64,000 nt of DNA from Fischerella muscicola PCC 7414. Its GTDB lineage: Bacteria; Cyanobacteriota; Cyanobacteriia; Cyanobacteriales; Nostocaceae. The notes beneath the pieces were generated by a model. That model worked only from the letters and a program-made list of their open reading frames with translations. It had not been told where the DNA came from and ran no database searches. This document shows positions 23,192-31,405 of this stretch, one piece after another. The stretch lies in NCBI RefSeq assembly GCF_000317205.1, contig NZ_AJLK01000125.1, positions 1 to 64,000 of the forward strand, given 5' to 3'. Made by a program: the position numbers and the translations under genes. The stretch's first letter is position 1, and the number at the start of each line of letters is the position of its first letter.

Positions 23192-24283
23192 ATGCAAGTC
23201 CAGCTTACCAATCGTCAACAGCATATTCTTTGGGCAACAGTACGTCACTACATCGCCACAGCGGAGCCTGTTGGCTCCAAAGCCCTGCTAGAAGAGTACA
23301 ATCTAGGTGTTAGCTCAGCCACGATTCGCAACGCAATGGGTGTGTTGGAAAAAGCTGGGCTACTTTATCAACCACACACTTCTGCTGGGCGAGTACCTTC
23401 TGACTCTGGCTATCGAATTTATGTTGATCAGTTGATCACACCTTCGGAAACTCTAGCCAGACAAGTAGAAGCAACACTGCAAAAGCGGCTGAACTGGGAA
23501 GACAGTAGTCTAGAAAGCTTACTACAAGGGGCGGCGCAAATTTTAGCGACCTTAAGTGGCTGCATCAGCTTGATTACAATACCACAAAATGTCAGTGCTA
23601 TGGTGCGGCATTTGCAATTGGTGCAAATTGAAGTTGGACGAGTAATGCTGATCATAGTCACGGATAGTTATGAAACACATTCAGCATTATTAGATTTGCC
23701 ACCAAAAGGCAAAGACACACAATTTGATCCGGAAGTGATAGATCGAAAATTGCAACTTGTTTCTAACTTCTTAAATAGCCAATTACGCGGGCGCAGTTTG
23801 TTAGAGGTAGCTAATCTCGATTGGAGTGATTTAGATCGGGAATTTCAGCACTATGGTGAGTACTTAAAAAATTCCCTGGCAGAATTTAGTCGTCGCAGTT
23901 TGACGCCAGGCGTTACACAGATCATGGTGCGTGGGATGGCAGAAGTTTTGCGACAACCAGAATTTGCTCAGCTACAACAAGTGCAAACTATCATCCAACT
24001 ATTGGAGGAAGAACAAGAACAACTGTGGCGATTAATATTTGAGGAAAATGAGACTGAGGAAGTGGGTAAACCACGGGTAACAGTGAGGATTGGTTCAGAG
24101 AATCCTCTGGAACCAATTCGTAACTGTAGTCTAATTTCTTCCACCTACCGCCGTGGTTCATCACAGGTAGGAAGTGTGGGAGTTTTGGGGCCAACACGCC
24201 TAGATTACGAAGGAGTGATCGCATTAGTTGCTGCTGCTGCTGAGTATTTATCGGAGGCTTTCAGTTATCTAAATCCCTCATGA
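23192..24283 (+). CDS. hrcA: Heat-inducible transcription repressor HrcA
   Basis: A 363-residue repressor of CIRCE-controlled chaperone genes. The N-terminal winged helix has the family start [28 protein letters not shown], then [19 protein letters not shown] and the wing [18 protein letters not shown]. The central GAF-like domain (about 110-330) and the C-terminal [10 protein letters not shown]...[14 protein letters not shown] complete the family. Two CIRCE sites lie at 3.5 kb in this window. Its stop overlaps the start of the next gene by ATGA, implying translational coupling with a membrane protein. Confidence 0.96.
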   Translation: MQVQLTNRQQHILWATVRHYIATAEPVGSKALLEEYNLGVSSATIRNAMGVLEKAGLLYQPHTSAGRVPSDSGYRIYVDQLITPSETLARQVEATLQKRLNWEDSSLESLLQGAAQILATLSGCISLITIPQNVSAMVRHLQLVQIEVGRVMLIIVTDSYETHSALLDLPPKGKDTQFDPEVIDRKLQLVSNFLNSQLRGRSLLEVANLDWSDLDREFQHYGEYLKNSLAEFSRRSLTPGVTQIMVRGMAEVLRQPEFAQLQQVQTIIQLLEEEQEQLWRLIFEENETEEVGKPRVTVRIGSENPLEPIRNCSLISSTYRRGSSQVGSVGVLGPTRLDYEGVIALVAAAAEYLSEAFSYLNPS

Positions 24284-24930
24284 GAAAAATTGCCTTTGGG
24301 TTGCTTTGGTTAGGATTGATTGCGTATGCTTTCTTGTTTGCTCCTCCCAATCAACCCGGTACTTTTGAATTAATTAAAAATCTATCTACTGGTCAATGGC
24401 AAGGTATTAATCCCTTGGTGATTGCACTGTTCAATATTATGGGTATTTGGCCTATTGTTTACAGTGCAGTCCTGTTTGTTGATGGTAGAGGACAAAAAAT
24501 TCCAGCCTGGCCATTTACTGCTGCTTCTTTTGCTGTAGGGGCGTTTGCTTTGTTACCCTATTTGGCTCTTAGGGAACCAAATCCGCAGTTTTCTGGTGAA
24601 AAGAATGTTTTGATCAAAATTTTAGATTCTCGTTGGACGGGTGTTGTCCTGACTATTGGGACGGCGATTTTGGTTGGTTATGGTATTGCAAAAGGAAATT
24701 GGAGTGATTTTGTCCAGCAGTGGCAAACTAGCCGCTTTATTAATGTGATGAGTTGTGATTTTTGTCTGCTGTGTGTATTATTTCCTGCTTTGTTGGGGGA
24801 TGATATGGCACGGCGTGGTTGGAAGAGTTTTGGAATATTTTGGCTGGTGGCTTTAGTTCCGTTATTTGGCCCTTTGCTATATCTGTGCATACGTCCTTCT
24901 TTGCCAGAATCACAGGTGGATCATTCGTGA
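24280..24930 (+). CDS. Conserved membrane protein, paralogue A of a tandem pair
   Basis: A 216-residue polytopic protein (about six helices) beginning [23 protein letters not shown] and with a conserved internal [15 protein letters not shown] near residue 170. Overlaps hrcA by 4 bp. Strongly similar to the next plus-strand gene at 25266 (same start motif, [34 protein letters not shown]). Function unknown, specific to cyanobacteria as far as I can tell. Confidence 0.8.
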   Translation: MRKIAFGLLWLGLIAYAFLFAPPNQPGTFELIKNLSTGQWQGINPLVIALFNIMGIWPIVYSAVLFVDGRGQKIPAWPFTAASFAVGAFALLPYLALREPNPQFSGEKNVLIKILDSRWTGVVLTIGTAILVGYGIAKGNWSDFVQQWQTSRFINVMSCDFCLLCVLFPALLGDDMARRGWKSFGIFWLVALVPLFGPLLYLCIRPSLPESQVDHS

Positions 24931-25104
24931 GTGGTTTGATATTTGAAGTATCGAACACAGATGCACACAGATGAACACTGATGGATTATGGGTGGGCTAT
25001 TTTATTTTTGGAAAATTTGACTACAGGTGGATTATTCGTGAGTAGTTTGATTTTTGAGATAGCGAACACAGATGCACACAGATAAACACCGATGGACGCT
25101 GATG
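24909..25104. repeat. Direct duplication of gene end plus spacer
   Basis: The 3' end and downstream spacer of the 24280 gene (CAGGTGGATCATTCGTGAGT..., from about 24909) recur from about 25022 with small changes, including the AACACAGATGCACACAGAT motif common in the spacers. About 110 bp separate the copies. Confidence 0.75.
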
Positions 25105-25265
25105 GATTATGGGTTTACTGCTAAATTAATCCCTGTTCCCCGTTCCCTGTTCTCCGTTCCCTATCTTCAAGACAGTCAATCACGCTACTGTTTTGGCACA
25201 AACCTTGCCATGAAAATTATTACCCCTTCTGCCCTCTGCCTTATTTTCAGACAGGAACTCAATTT

Positions 25266-25949
25266 ATGAGAAAAATCGCACTTTGGTTATTGTGGTTTGG
25301 ATTTATCGTTTATCTTGTGTGGTTCGCTCCACCGCTACATTTAGCTGATACGATCGCTTTGCTGAAAAATATTTTGACGCTCAATTGGACAGAGGTAAAT
25401 CCTGTCATCTTATCTTTGTTTTCTTTGGTTGGTATTTGGCTGTTTATTTATTGTGGTCTGCTGTTTTTTGATGGTAGGATGCAATGGCTTCCTTTTTGGC
25501 CTTTTGCTTTAGCAACGGTGAGTTCTGGAGTGCTGGGTTTATTACCTTATTTGGCGTTACGCGAATCTAATCAAGAATTTGCTGGGCAGAAGGATGGTTT
25601 GTTGCAACTTGTAGATTCTCCCTTTTTTGGTATTAGTCTGAGTATCACAACAATTGGTTTGTTTGCTTACGCTTTATTTTTTGGTGATTGGGGAGGTTAT
25701 TGGCAGCAGTTTTTGAGCGATCGCTTTATCAATGGCATGAGTTTAGCTTTTTGTCTGTTTTGCCTGCTATTTCCAACTGTGTTAGGTGATGATATGGCGC
25801 GGCGAGGCTGGAATAATCCCACCATTTTTTGGGTAGTGGCACTTGTGCCGTTATTTGGCTCCCTTGGCTATCTTTGTCTACGTCCGTCGCTACCAGAAAA
25901 TACGAGAGTAGCTAACGAGCAAAAATCAACAGTCGGCAGTATCTATTAA
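25266..25949 (+). CDS. Conserved membrane protein, paralogue B of a tandem pair
   Basis: A 227-residue protein closely similar to the 24280 product across its length (MRKIALWLLWFGFIVYLVWFAPP, then [46 protein letters not shown]). Clearly a tandem duplicate with about 330 bp between them. The pair is held in the same order as hrcA. The divergence suggests both are maintained. Function unknown. Confidence 0.8.
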   Translation: MRKIALWLLWFGFIVYLVWFAPPLHLADTIALLKNILTLNWTEVNPVILSLFSLVGIWLFIYCGLLFFDGRMQWLPFWPFALATVSSGVLGLLPYLALRESNQEFAGQKDGLLQLVDSPFFGISLSITTIGLFAYALFFGDWGGYWQQFLSDRFINGMSLAFCLFCLLFPTVLGDDMARRGWNNPTIFWVVALVPLFGSLGYLCLRPSLPENTRVANEQKSTVGSIY

Positions 25950-26051
25950 CTATAGACCATAGCGCTCCTCTGTGATTTGTGAAACACCTCCCCCTTGTTT
26001 TACTTTTCTTCCTTTTCCCCTTTCTTCTCCTTGTCTCTCTTTTCTCACCAA

Positions 26052-26801
26052 TCAAATAGGATTACTTGTTTTTCTGAGTTTATAAATTCCAGGTAGTTGC
26101 CACCAAGCTAAATGAGGATATTCGTGATGTTCTCGGTGGTAGCCAAAGTGATAACAAGTAATAAATGACAACCAAATTGGTAGCGAGATAGTTTCAGCAT
26201 AATGAGGCTTAACATAACCTCTTGGAGGTTCGCGATGAGTCAGAAATGTACCAAAATAAAATAACTGTAATGAACTCAACAGCGAAGGTAATGCCCAAAA
26301 TAAAGTGAGATTAGCTCTTGGGATATGGAATAGATAATGAACTCCGTTATAAGCAATTATCCAGATGATAATTTGTCCCCAACTCCAGTAATTTTTCATA
26401 AAATAAACATACCAAGCAAAGAAATTTTTATGCTCACCATCGTGGAAATCGGGGTCTAGTTCACTAGCTGGATGGTTGTGATGCATCCAATGCTTTTTTA
26501 TTAGTGTTTTGTAAGATAAAAATCCATAAAGAAATAAAGATATTGTTCCAATTATGTGATTTATTTTAAGATTATGAGAGAAGGCTACTCCATGCATAGC
26601 GTCATGGGCAGTGATAAATAATCCTGTAAAGAGAAAGGTCTGGAATAAGATAGCGAGCAATAACGCTAATATATTTAATTCTGAAATATTTACTGTAAAT
26701 AAGAAGATTAAACTAGCTGCCCATACACTTATAATCAAAGTAGCAAGAGAAATTCCTATAAGGCTATCAATAAATTCAGAAGAAATCTGTTCTGACTGCA
26801 T
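26052..26801 (-). CDS. crtW: Beta-carotene ketolase CrtW
   Basis: Membrane di-iron enzyme that adds 4-keto groups to beta-carotene, giving echinenone and canthaxanthin. The three histidine motifs are visible: HDAMH (66-70), HWMHHNH (104-110) and HREHH (222-226). Other family features: TGLFITAHDAMHG, ELDPDFHDG, ITCYHFGYHREHHEYPHLAWWQLP. At 249 residues it is the usual CrtW length and resembles Nostoc ketolases strongly. The following minus-strand gene direction places an HLIP-type gene just upstream, a plausible photoprotection pairing. Di-iron dependence is known for the family. Confidence 0.93.
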   Translation of the reverse strand: MQSEQISSEFIDSLIGISLATLIISVWAASLIFLFTVNISELNILALLLAILFQTFLFTGLFITAHDAMHGVAFSHNLKINHIIGTISLFLYGFLSYKTLIKKHWMHHNHPASELDPDFHDGEHKNFFAWYVYFMKNYWSWGQIIIWIIAYNGVHYLFHIPRANLTLFWALPSLLSSLQLFYFGTFLTHREPPRGYVKPHYAETISLPIWLSFITCYHFGYHREHHEYPHLAWWQLPGIYKLRKTSNPI

Positions 26802-26896
26802 AAATTTTTATCCAAATATTACAGATAAATTTAATTAGTTGCCTTGGCTAGTAAAAGATTTACAACTAGCCAAGACAAATCGTGGTGCAAGAGACT

Positions 26897-27088
26897 CTAT
26901 TGAATGAGTTGGAGTAAGTCACGTAGGATGCTATAACCTTTTAAATCCCAAAGCAGATATGCGACAAAACCTATCATTGCTAGACGTCCTTGCCACAGTT
27001 CTGATTGTGGAGTAAAGCCAAATTTAACTGCATTGCGATCGCTACCGTTGTATGCTTTTTCAGTTGCGTCAGTAGGATAAGGCCCCAT
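26897..27088 (-). CDS. hli: High-light-inducible protein (HLIP, CAB-like)
   Basis: A 63-residue one-helix light-harvesting-like protein. The chlorophyll-binding motif is FGFTPQSELWQGRLAMIGF: E and R (with N/Q variation) are the helix-linked ligands. HLIPs quench excess energy and bind chlorophyll and beta-carotene during photosystem II assembly and high light. It lies 95 bp upstream of crtW on the same strand and may share a transcript, linking chlorophyll protection with ketocarotenoid synthesis. Confidence 0.92.
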   Translation of the reverse strand: MGPYPTDATEKAYNGSDRNAVKFGFTPQSELWQGRLAMIGFVAYLLWDLKGYSILRDLLQLIQ

Positions 27089-27439
27089 TGCTAATTTTCC
27101 TTTATAAATAATTACCTTTTCATAGTATTTACCCGTTTACTTAGTGCTATCTATCTATAGTGTAAAACTAGAAACAAGTCTAAAGAATGAGATTTTATAG
27201 ATTTAAGATAGTTATATTTATCACAAATATTTTTTATGAATACGTTCTTGTGTAGAGTTTTTCTACCGTTAATGAAGTAGCTAAATCAAACAATATAATT
27301 GTCTGAGTAGAGATATAGTTGAGTAAAAGCATGATACTAACTCTAAAATTGCTAACAAAATCTAACAGAAGTCAGAAGTTTTTATAAAAATTTTTAACCA
27401 AACTAAAAAACAGTGAATAGTTTTGTATTTATTTAAGAT
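27089..27439. other. AT-rich intergenic region upstream of hli and an SDR gene
   Basis: Divergent promoter region. No repeat, RNA or operator recognised. Confidence 0.5.
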
Positions 27440-28258
27440 ATGGCTCCTACAGCACTAATTACAGGCGGCTCTGAAGGTATTGGTAAAGCAACAGCTTTAT
27501 TATTTGCCCGTAAAGGTTATGACCTCATACTTGCAGCTCGTCATACTGATCGATTAGAGACTACAGCGCAAGAAATACAACGCATTGGTGGTACAGCACC
27601 ACTCACAGTTACTTGTGATGTTACAGATCCATCTCAGGTAAAAGGATTGATAGAAAAGGCATTGGATCATTATAGTTATATTGATGTGCTGATAAATAAT
27701 GCTGGTATCTTTGCAGAAGGGCCTGTAGAGCAATTTTCTTTAGAAGATTGGCACAAAATTATCGATACAAACTTATGGGGTTATATTCACACAATTAATG
27801 AACTGTTACCTCATTTTCTCAATAGAAGAAAAGGAACTATTGTGAATGTGAGTTCTATCGGTGGTAAAGTGCCGAATCCTTATTTAGTGCCATATTGTAC
27901 AACTAAGTTTGCAGTCACAGGCTTAACAGAATCACTACACGCAGAATTAAAACCGAAAGGAATTTTTGTTTGCGGCATATATCCAAATTTGATTAAAAGT
28001 AATTTCGTAGAACGAGCTATTTTTAGAGGAAAAGATGAGCAAGATTTGCAAAAGCGTCGCCAACAGATTGAAAATCTTTTCCAAAATCCTGTGATTGAGA
28101 AACCTGAAGATGTGGCAAATGGTATTTGGGATGCAGTGAAGAATCATAAGTCTGAAGTGTTTGTTGGTTCTGCCAATTTATCACAGGCGGCTTATCGTTT
28201 ATTTCCTGGTTTACTTCAGTGGGCTTCTCGACAAGTGTTTAAAAATGAAGATAAATAA
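27440..28258 (+). CDS. Short-chain dehydrogenase/reductase
   Basis: A 272-residue SDR with the NAD(P)-binding motif TGGSEGIGKA (residues 8-17), NNAG (about 90), the catalytic Ser in NVSSIGG and YCTTK as the YxxxK pair. It has an RH basic residue after beta-2 (AARHTDRL), suggesting NADPH. The C-terminal LFPGLLQWASRQVFKNEDK tail is common in SDRs annotated as acting on lipids or sterols. Substrate cannot be predicted. Confidence 0.9.
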   Translation: MAPTALITGGSEGIGKATALLFARKGYDLILAARHTDRLETTAQEIQRIGGTAPLTVTCDVTDPSQVKGLIEKALDHYSYIDVLINNAGIFAEGPVEQFSLEDWHKIIDTNLWGYIHTINELLPHFLNRRKGTIVNVSSIGGKVPNPYLVPYCTTKFAVTGLTESLHAELKPKGIFVCGIYPNLIKSNFVERAIFRGKDEQDLQKRRQQIENLFQNPVIEKPEDVANGIWDAVKNHKSEVFVGSANLSQAAYRLFPGLLQWASRQVFKNEDK

Positions 28259-28288
28259 TGTTGTTAGTAAGTAGGTGGGTACAAATTG

Positions 28289-28317
28289 TAGAGACGCGCT
28301 GTTTGAAGCGTCTCTAC
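28289..28317. repeat. Palindromic repeat, GAGACGC family
   Basis: Inverted repeat GTAGAGACGC / GCGTCTCTAC with a short loop, related to the copy at about 9949-9976. Downstream of the SDR gene; there is no T-tract. Confidence 0.65.
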
Positions 28318-28352
28318 AAGTTAAGCGATCGCAACTCAATATCCTAATACAC

Positions 28353-28958
28353 TCAACGAGGAAGAATATCATCTAAGCGAAGTTGAAGACGGGGCAAAAG
28401 TGGTGATTTTATTAATTGATTTAATCGATATTGTTGTTGAGTATAAGTGTCTTCAAATAGTTGACAGACAGTGAAGGTTGGTTGTTTGGGTTTACCAATA
28501 AATGCTACTCCACCCAATCCTCGATAGTCTACAATCCAATATTCAGGAATGCCTAAAAGTGCATACTCTTCAACTTTGCGAGCATAGTCAGTTTCCCAGT
28601 TGTTACTCACAACTTCCACCACTAGCTTAATTGAGCGTCCCAGCGTAATTACGGGTTCTCGTTCCCAAAGAGGTTCGCGATCAAGAACGGTTTCATCAAG
28701 CACTACAATGTCAGGACGAGGAACTGTGGCTGCATCTGCGAAGGGATAAATTAAACAAGTACGAGGAATAAACCAGGGGAGTTGTTCTGCAACAAGGTGT
28801 ATACCAATTTGGGTTGCAAGTTTGCCACTCACTGTTTCGTGAGGGCCAGTTGGTTCCATGTCAATTAGTTCTCCGTCTGCTAGTTCATAGTGGGGATTAT
28901 CTTGGTATTGGGAGAGAAAATCTTCTTTGGTGAGGGTTTTTTGGGAGATATAAGTCAT
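28353..28958 (-). CDS. Uma2-family (DUF820) putative restriction-like nuclease
   Basis: A 201-residue protein of the very abundant cyanobacterial Uma2 family, which has a PD-(D/E)XK-like core: ELADGELIDMEPTG, PRPDIVVLDE, LVVEVVSNNWETDYARKVEEYALLGIPEYWIVD. These give the acidic and Lys residues of the nuclease-like site (PDIVV, EVVS, K in DYARKVEEY). Start chosen at ATG 28958, three codons inside the longest frame, because AGGAG precedes it. Real activity and target unknown; the family is often found near mobile DNA. Confidence 0.9.
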   Translation of the reverse strand: MTYISQKTLTKEDFLSQYQDNPHYELADGELIDMEPTGPHETVSGKLATQIGIHLVAEQLPWFIPRTCLIYPFADAATVPRPDIVVLDETVLDREPLWEREPVITLGRSIKLVVEVVSNNWETDYARKVEEYALLGIPEYWIVDYRGLGGVAFIGKPKQPTFTVCQLFEDTYTQQQYRLNQLIKSPLLPRLQLRLDDILPR

Positions 28959-29031
28959 GAAAGCCAATCTCCTGAAGGTATGTTGTTTTCATCTTAAAGT
29001 ATCTAACCAATGAGAATGCGCCAGGTCTTTG

Positions 29032-29466
29032 TCATTTAAACGGATTCACAATTTCTAATTGACCAGCCACTACTAACTGATCCTGCATATCTTCAGAATA
29101 GAGAATACTTGCACCTGCTCTCAACGCACAAGCAACAATTAAACTATCCCAAAAAGAAAAATTATATTGACTGCGGATATCCGATGCACATTCAAAAATA
29201 TTCAGGTTGAACTCTACCACAGTGCAGCGACGATAAAGTGACTGAATTACAGCTTTGATTTGCTCTTGTTTAAAGGCTGCTTTTTTCAGTAAATTAGCAG
29301 AAATCTCATTTACAACCTGTGTACTGATAATTATTCCTTCATACGATGTAATTGAGATAGCTATATTACGCTTTCTTTCTCTTTCTATTTCTTCTATCTT
29401 TTTGTAATTCAATAAACGATAGAGCCAAACATTAGTATCAATAAAAGATGGAACAGCAGTCATCAC
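29032..29466 (-). CDS. PIN-domain toxin (VapC-like)
   Basis: A 144-residue PIN-domain ribonuclease. SFIDTNVWLY (first acidic Asp), a mid-domain VVNEISANL (Glu) and FWDSLIVACAL with Asp and the final SEDMQD give the usual four acidic positions. It overlaps its upstream partner by 4 bp (ATGA), the normal antitoxin-toxin arrangement. It probably cleaves RNA when free. Confidence 0.88.
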   Translation of the reverse strand: MMTAVPSFIDTNVWLYRLLNYKKIEEIERERKRNIAISITSYEGIIISTQVVNEISANLLKKAAFKQEQIKAVIQSLYRRCTVVEFNLNIFECASDIRSQYNFSFWDSLIVACALRAGASILYSEDMQDQLVVAGQLEIVNPFK

Positions 29467-29681
29467 TGGCGACTGTAAACTTCTTCACGGCTGAGTATAC
29501 CATTGACCTCAACGGGATTCTCAGTTAATTCATCAATTATGTCTTTTTTTTGAAATGATTTTTTCTTTACCAAAACAATTACTTTAATATCATCGCCTTC
29601 ACCGATTTCTTGTTTGTACTCATCGGGAATCTGAATTAAACCATTTTGGATTTTTGCTTGAAACTCTACCGCATTTAACAT
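29463..29681 (-). CDS. Antitoxin partner of the PIN toxin
   Basis: A 72-residue protein. I place the start at ATG 29681 (AGAGG upstream), nine codons after a TTG that opens the frame. MLNAVEFQAKIQNGLIQIPDEYKQEI resembles AbrB/MazE-like or VapB-like antitoxins in its first 40 residues, and the rest is polar. It precedes and overlaps the PIN toxin gene, so the pair forms a toxin-antitoxin operon. Family not firmly assigned. Confidence 0.75.
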   Translation of the reverse strand: MLNAVEFQAKIQNGLIQIPDEYKQEIGEGDDIKVIVLVKKKSFQKKDIIDELTENPVEVNGILSREEVYSRQ

Positions 29682-29726
29682 ATTTAAACCTCTAGAGACT
29701 GTTCTCAAGTTAGCTTATTTTCCCAA

Positions 29727-29838
29727 GCGATCGCCAAGTGCATAATGACAGATCCTCATCCAGGCGATCGCACTTTTGGTGATGCGTTTAAAATGAGCGA
29801 TCGCACGTCTGGTGATGGGGTTGATGTGGGCGATCGCT
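29727..29838. repeat. HIP1-rich repeat block between two TA pairs
   Basis: At least five GCGATCGC motifs in about 110 bp, with a unit GCACGTCTGGTGATGGGG around 29801-29818 that recurs at 30778-30795. The two copies bracket the second toxin-antitoxin pair. Confidence 0.7.
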
Positions 29839-30276
29839 TTAAGGTATTGTCCAATCTTCCATTAATAAATTAGGCACTTTGGCAAAATCTTTAGTATTGC
29901 GCGTAACCAATATACCGTTTATGGACAGAGTAATAGCAGCAATGCGTAAATCTCTCGTACCTATACGAATTCTCTGATGAACTAATTCTTGATAAACATT
30001 GTAAGCAGACTGGTCAAAGTCAAGTAATTTGAGCTTGTTAAGGTATTCCACACCATCCCTTAATCCCTTGTAAGCCAGTATCAGTTTTTCAGATTGGGAA
30101 GGTTGATCGTTATACTTATTAATTACATTCAGCCATCCTTTCATTTGTTCTTCCAATGTCACAACTGTTATGGCTGTATTTACAAAATTAATTTGGTTGA
30201 GACGCTGTGTAACAATTGGATCTTCTCTTTGAAAAAGTGATAAATGATCAGTATCTAGAACCCAAACAACTGTCAC
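29839..30276 (-). CDS. VapC-family PIN-domain toxin
   Basis: A 145-residue PIN-domain protein: WVLDTDHLSLFQ (first Asp), TLEEQMKGW (Glu), IGTRDLRIAAITLSINGILVTRNTKDF (Asp and terminal Asp). A bacterial VapC-type ribonuclease, often tRNA- or rRNA-specific. GTG start, overlapping by 4 bp the upstream antitoxin gene. The downstream side runs into HIP1-rich repeats. Confidence 0.9.
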   Translation of the reverse strand: MTVVWVLDTDHLSLFQREDPIVTQRLNQINFVNTAITVVTLEEQMKGWLNVINKYNDQPSQSEKLILAYKGLRDGVEYLNKLKLLDFDQSAYNVYQELVHQRIRIGTRDLRIAAITLSINGILVTRNTKDFAKVPNLLMEDWTIP

Positions 30277-30656
30277 TTTACCCCATCCTCTGCATCAATT
30301 CGTTGATAGTATTCCTCCATTTGGGCATCAAGTTTACGGCGTTCTGCTTCTATATCAGCTAGTACCTCATCAAAAAGTGGATTATCTTTGTACATTCCAG
30401 CTACCTTGAGCCAAGGATTATCTGTTTGGGGAGAATCTATTTCTAAAGTAACTATTCTTGAATTCTGTAAACGTTTTTGTAAAAGCTGCTGTAAGTTTTC
30501 TAGAGCTTCATTTTCAGTTTTGCCGTAGCTCTTACAGTCTGATAAACCTAGCACAACTGCACTAAATTTACCATCTGGCTCACTTTCAATTAGCACACTA
30601 TAAGTTAGCTTAGAAGCATCACTATTAGAACTTGTTGAAGGGCTAAAACTAATCAT
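30273..30656 (-). CDS. HicB-like antitoxin of the VapC pair
   Basis: A 127-residue protein whose first 65 residues (YSVLIESEPDGKFSAVVLGLSDCKSYGKTENEALENLQQLLQKRL) match the HicB/type II antitoxin beta-alpha fold in which a short peptide reads ESEPDGxF-AxVLGLSDCKSYGxTxxEAL. The C-terminal 45 residues (NPWLKVAGMYKDNPLFDEVLADIEAERR) are typical of the cyanobacterial version. It forms an operon with the downstream PIN toxin; note the mixed pairing of a HicB-like antitoxin with a PIN toxin, common in cyanobacteria. Confidence 0.82.
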   Translation of the reverse strand: MISFSPSTSSNSDASKLTYSVLIESEPDGKFSAVVLGLSDCKSYGKTENEALENLQQLLQKRLQNSRIVTLEIDSPQTDNPWLKVAGMYKDNPLFDEVLADIEAERRKLDAQMEEYYQRIDAEDGVK

Positions 30657-30768
30657 ACTTTTTCTTTCTATCTAGGATGTCTTAATTTTAAAGTATTTAA
30701 AGATGAATTAATGTAGGCGATGTCTGGTGACAAGCCGAAGAAGCGTCTACGCATCTAATATTTTAATA

Positions 30769-30812
30769 TCAGCGATCGCACATCTGGTGATGGGGTGATG
30801 TGAGCGATCGCT
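30769..30812. repeat. HIP1 repeat block, second copy
   Basis: Copy of the unit seen at 29796-29838: GCGATCGCAC, TCTGGTGATGGGG, GATGTG then a second GCGATCGC. Together the two blocks enclose the 29839-30656 toxin-antitoxin pair in direct orientation. Confidence 0.75.
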
Positions 30813-30900
30813 CCAGCATAATTAAGGGTTTTCACTTTCCAACTAACCCAGGTTAATGTGGGCCATCGCACCTTTGATGTTGATACTTGTGTAAAAGCGA

Positions 30901-31068
30901 TCACACTCCTGTTTTCTCTGCTTCTAACGGGATCATTTCTCTGGGTTTTTCTCTGGAGGTAAGCAGAACGCAACTTTGATGGGGTACTTCGCCAACGCGT
31001 TTGAGTAATTGACCGTAGCCCTCGTAGCCAAGGCGACATTGTCCTGCTTGACTACCACCACAAAGCAT
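30901..31068 (-). pseudogene. Remnant of an NB-ARC/WD40-type protein
   Basis: An open stretch of 55 residues reading MLCGGSQAGQCRLGYEG then YGQLLKRVGEVPHQS and LTSREKPREMIPLEAEKTGV, stopped by TGA at 30901. GYEGYGQLLKRVGE...CVLLTSREKPREM is the characteristic segment just before the WD40 part of cyanobacterial NB-ARC ATPases. The rest of the gene is missing on both sides. So it is a fragment of a large signalling ATPase, likely destroyed by repeat-mediated loss. Confidence 0.55.
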
Positions 31069-31159
31069 ATATTTTAGCTAGCTCTTCTATTTAATATATG
31101 GGTAAAGCTAAAGTTAGTTATGCAGAAATCAAGGTTGTTCGTTGATAAAAGCTAGCATT

Positions 31160-31290
31160 TTTAAACGCAGAGAGAAGTTTGAGCGGAGGTTTCCTCCGTT
31201 CGCGTAGACGCGCTAGCGGCTTCTCGTAAGAGTAGCGTCCCGGAGGGAACCTCAAAGCTTCGGTGGGGGCGCAGAGGTACGCAGAGTCTT
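31160..31290. repeat. Composite palindromic element inside a CGCAGAG repeat
   Basis: A nested structure: GGAGGTTTCCTCC (31184-31197), then GCGTAGACGCGCTAGCGGC and GAGTAGCG, ending GGAGGGAACCTCAAAGCTTC, all interrupting an ACGCAGAG...ACGCAGAG repeat. Related sequence occurs at 3970-4010. It is a short multi-palindrome insertion; no gene crosses it. Confidence 0.7.
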
Positions 31291-31405
31291 TTGATTGTAA
31301 ATTTATGTAAACACAACAATAAATTTTTCCTGTCCCAACTGAAGAACCTATAGAAGCAAGGCTAACCAGTAGGAGAGTCCTGTGAATAGTGGGTGACAGG
31401 AAATG

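Noticed and set aside
30755-31039. A 94-residue minus-strand open frame
   Set aside because: It joins repeat sequence with the NB-ARC remnant in the wrong frame; the true remnant is read in another frame.
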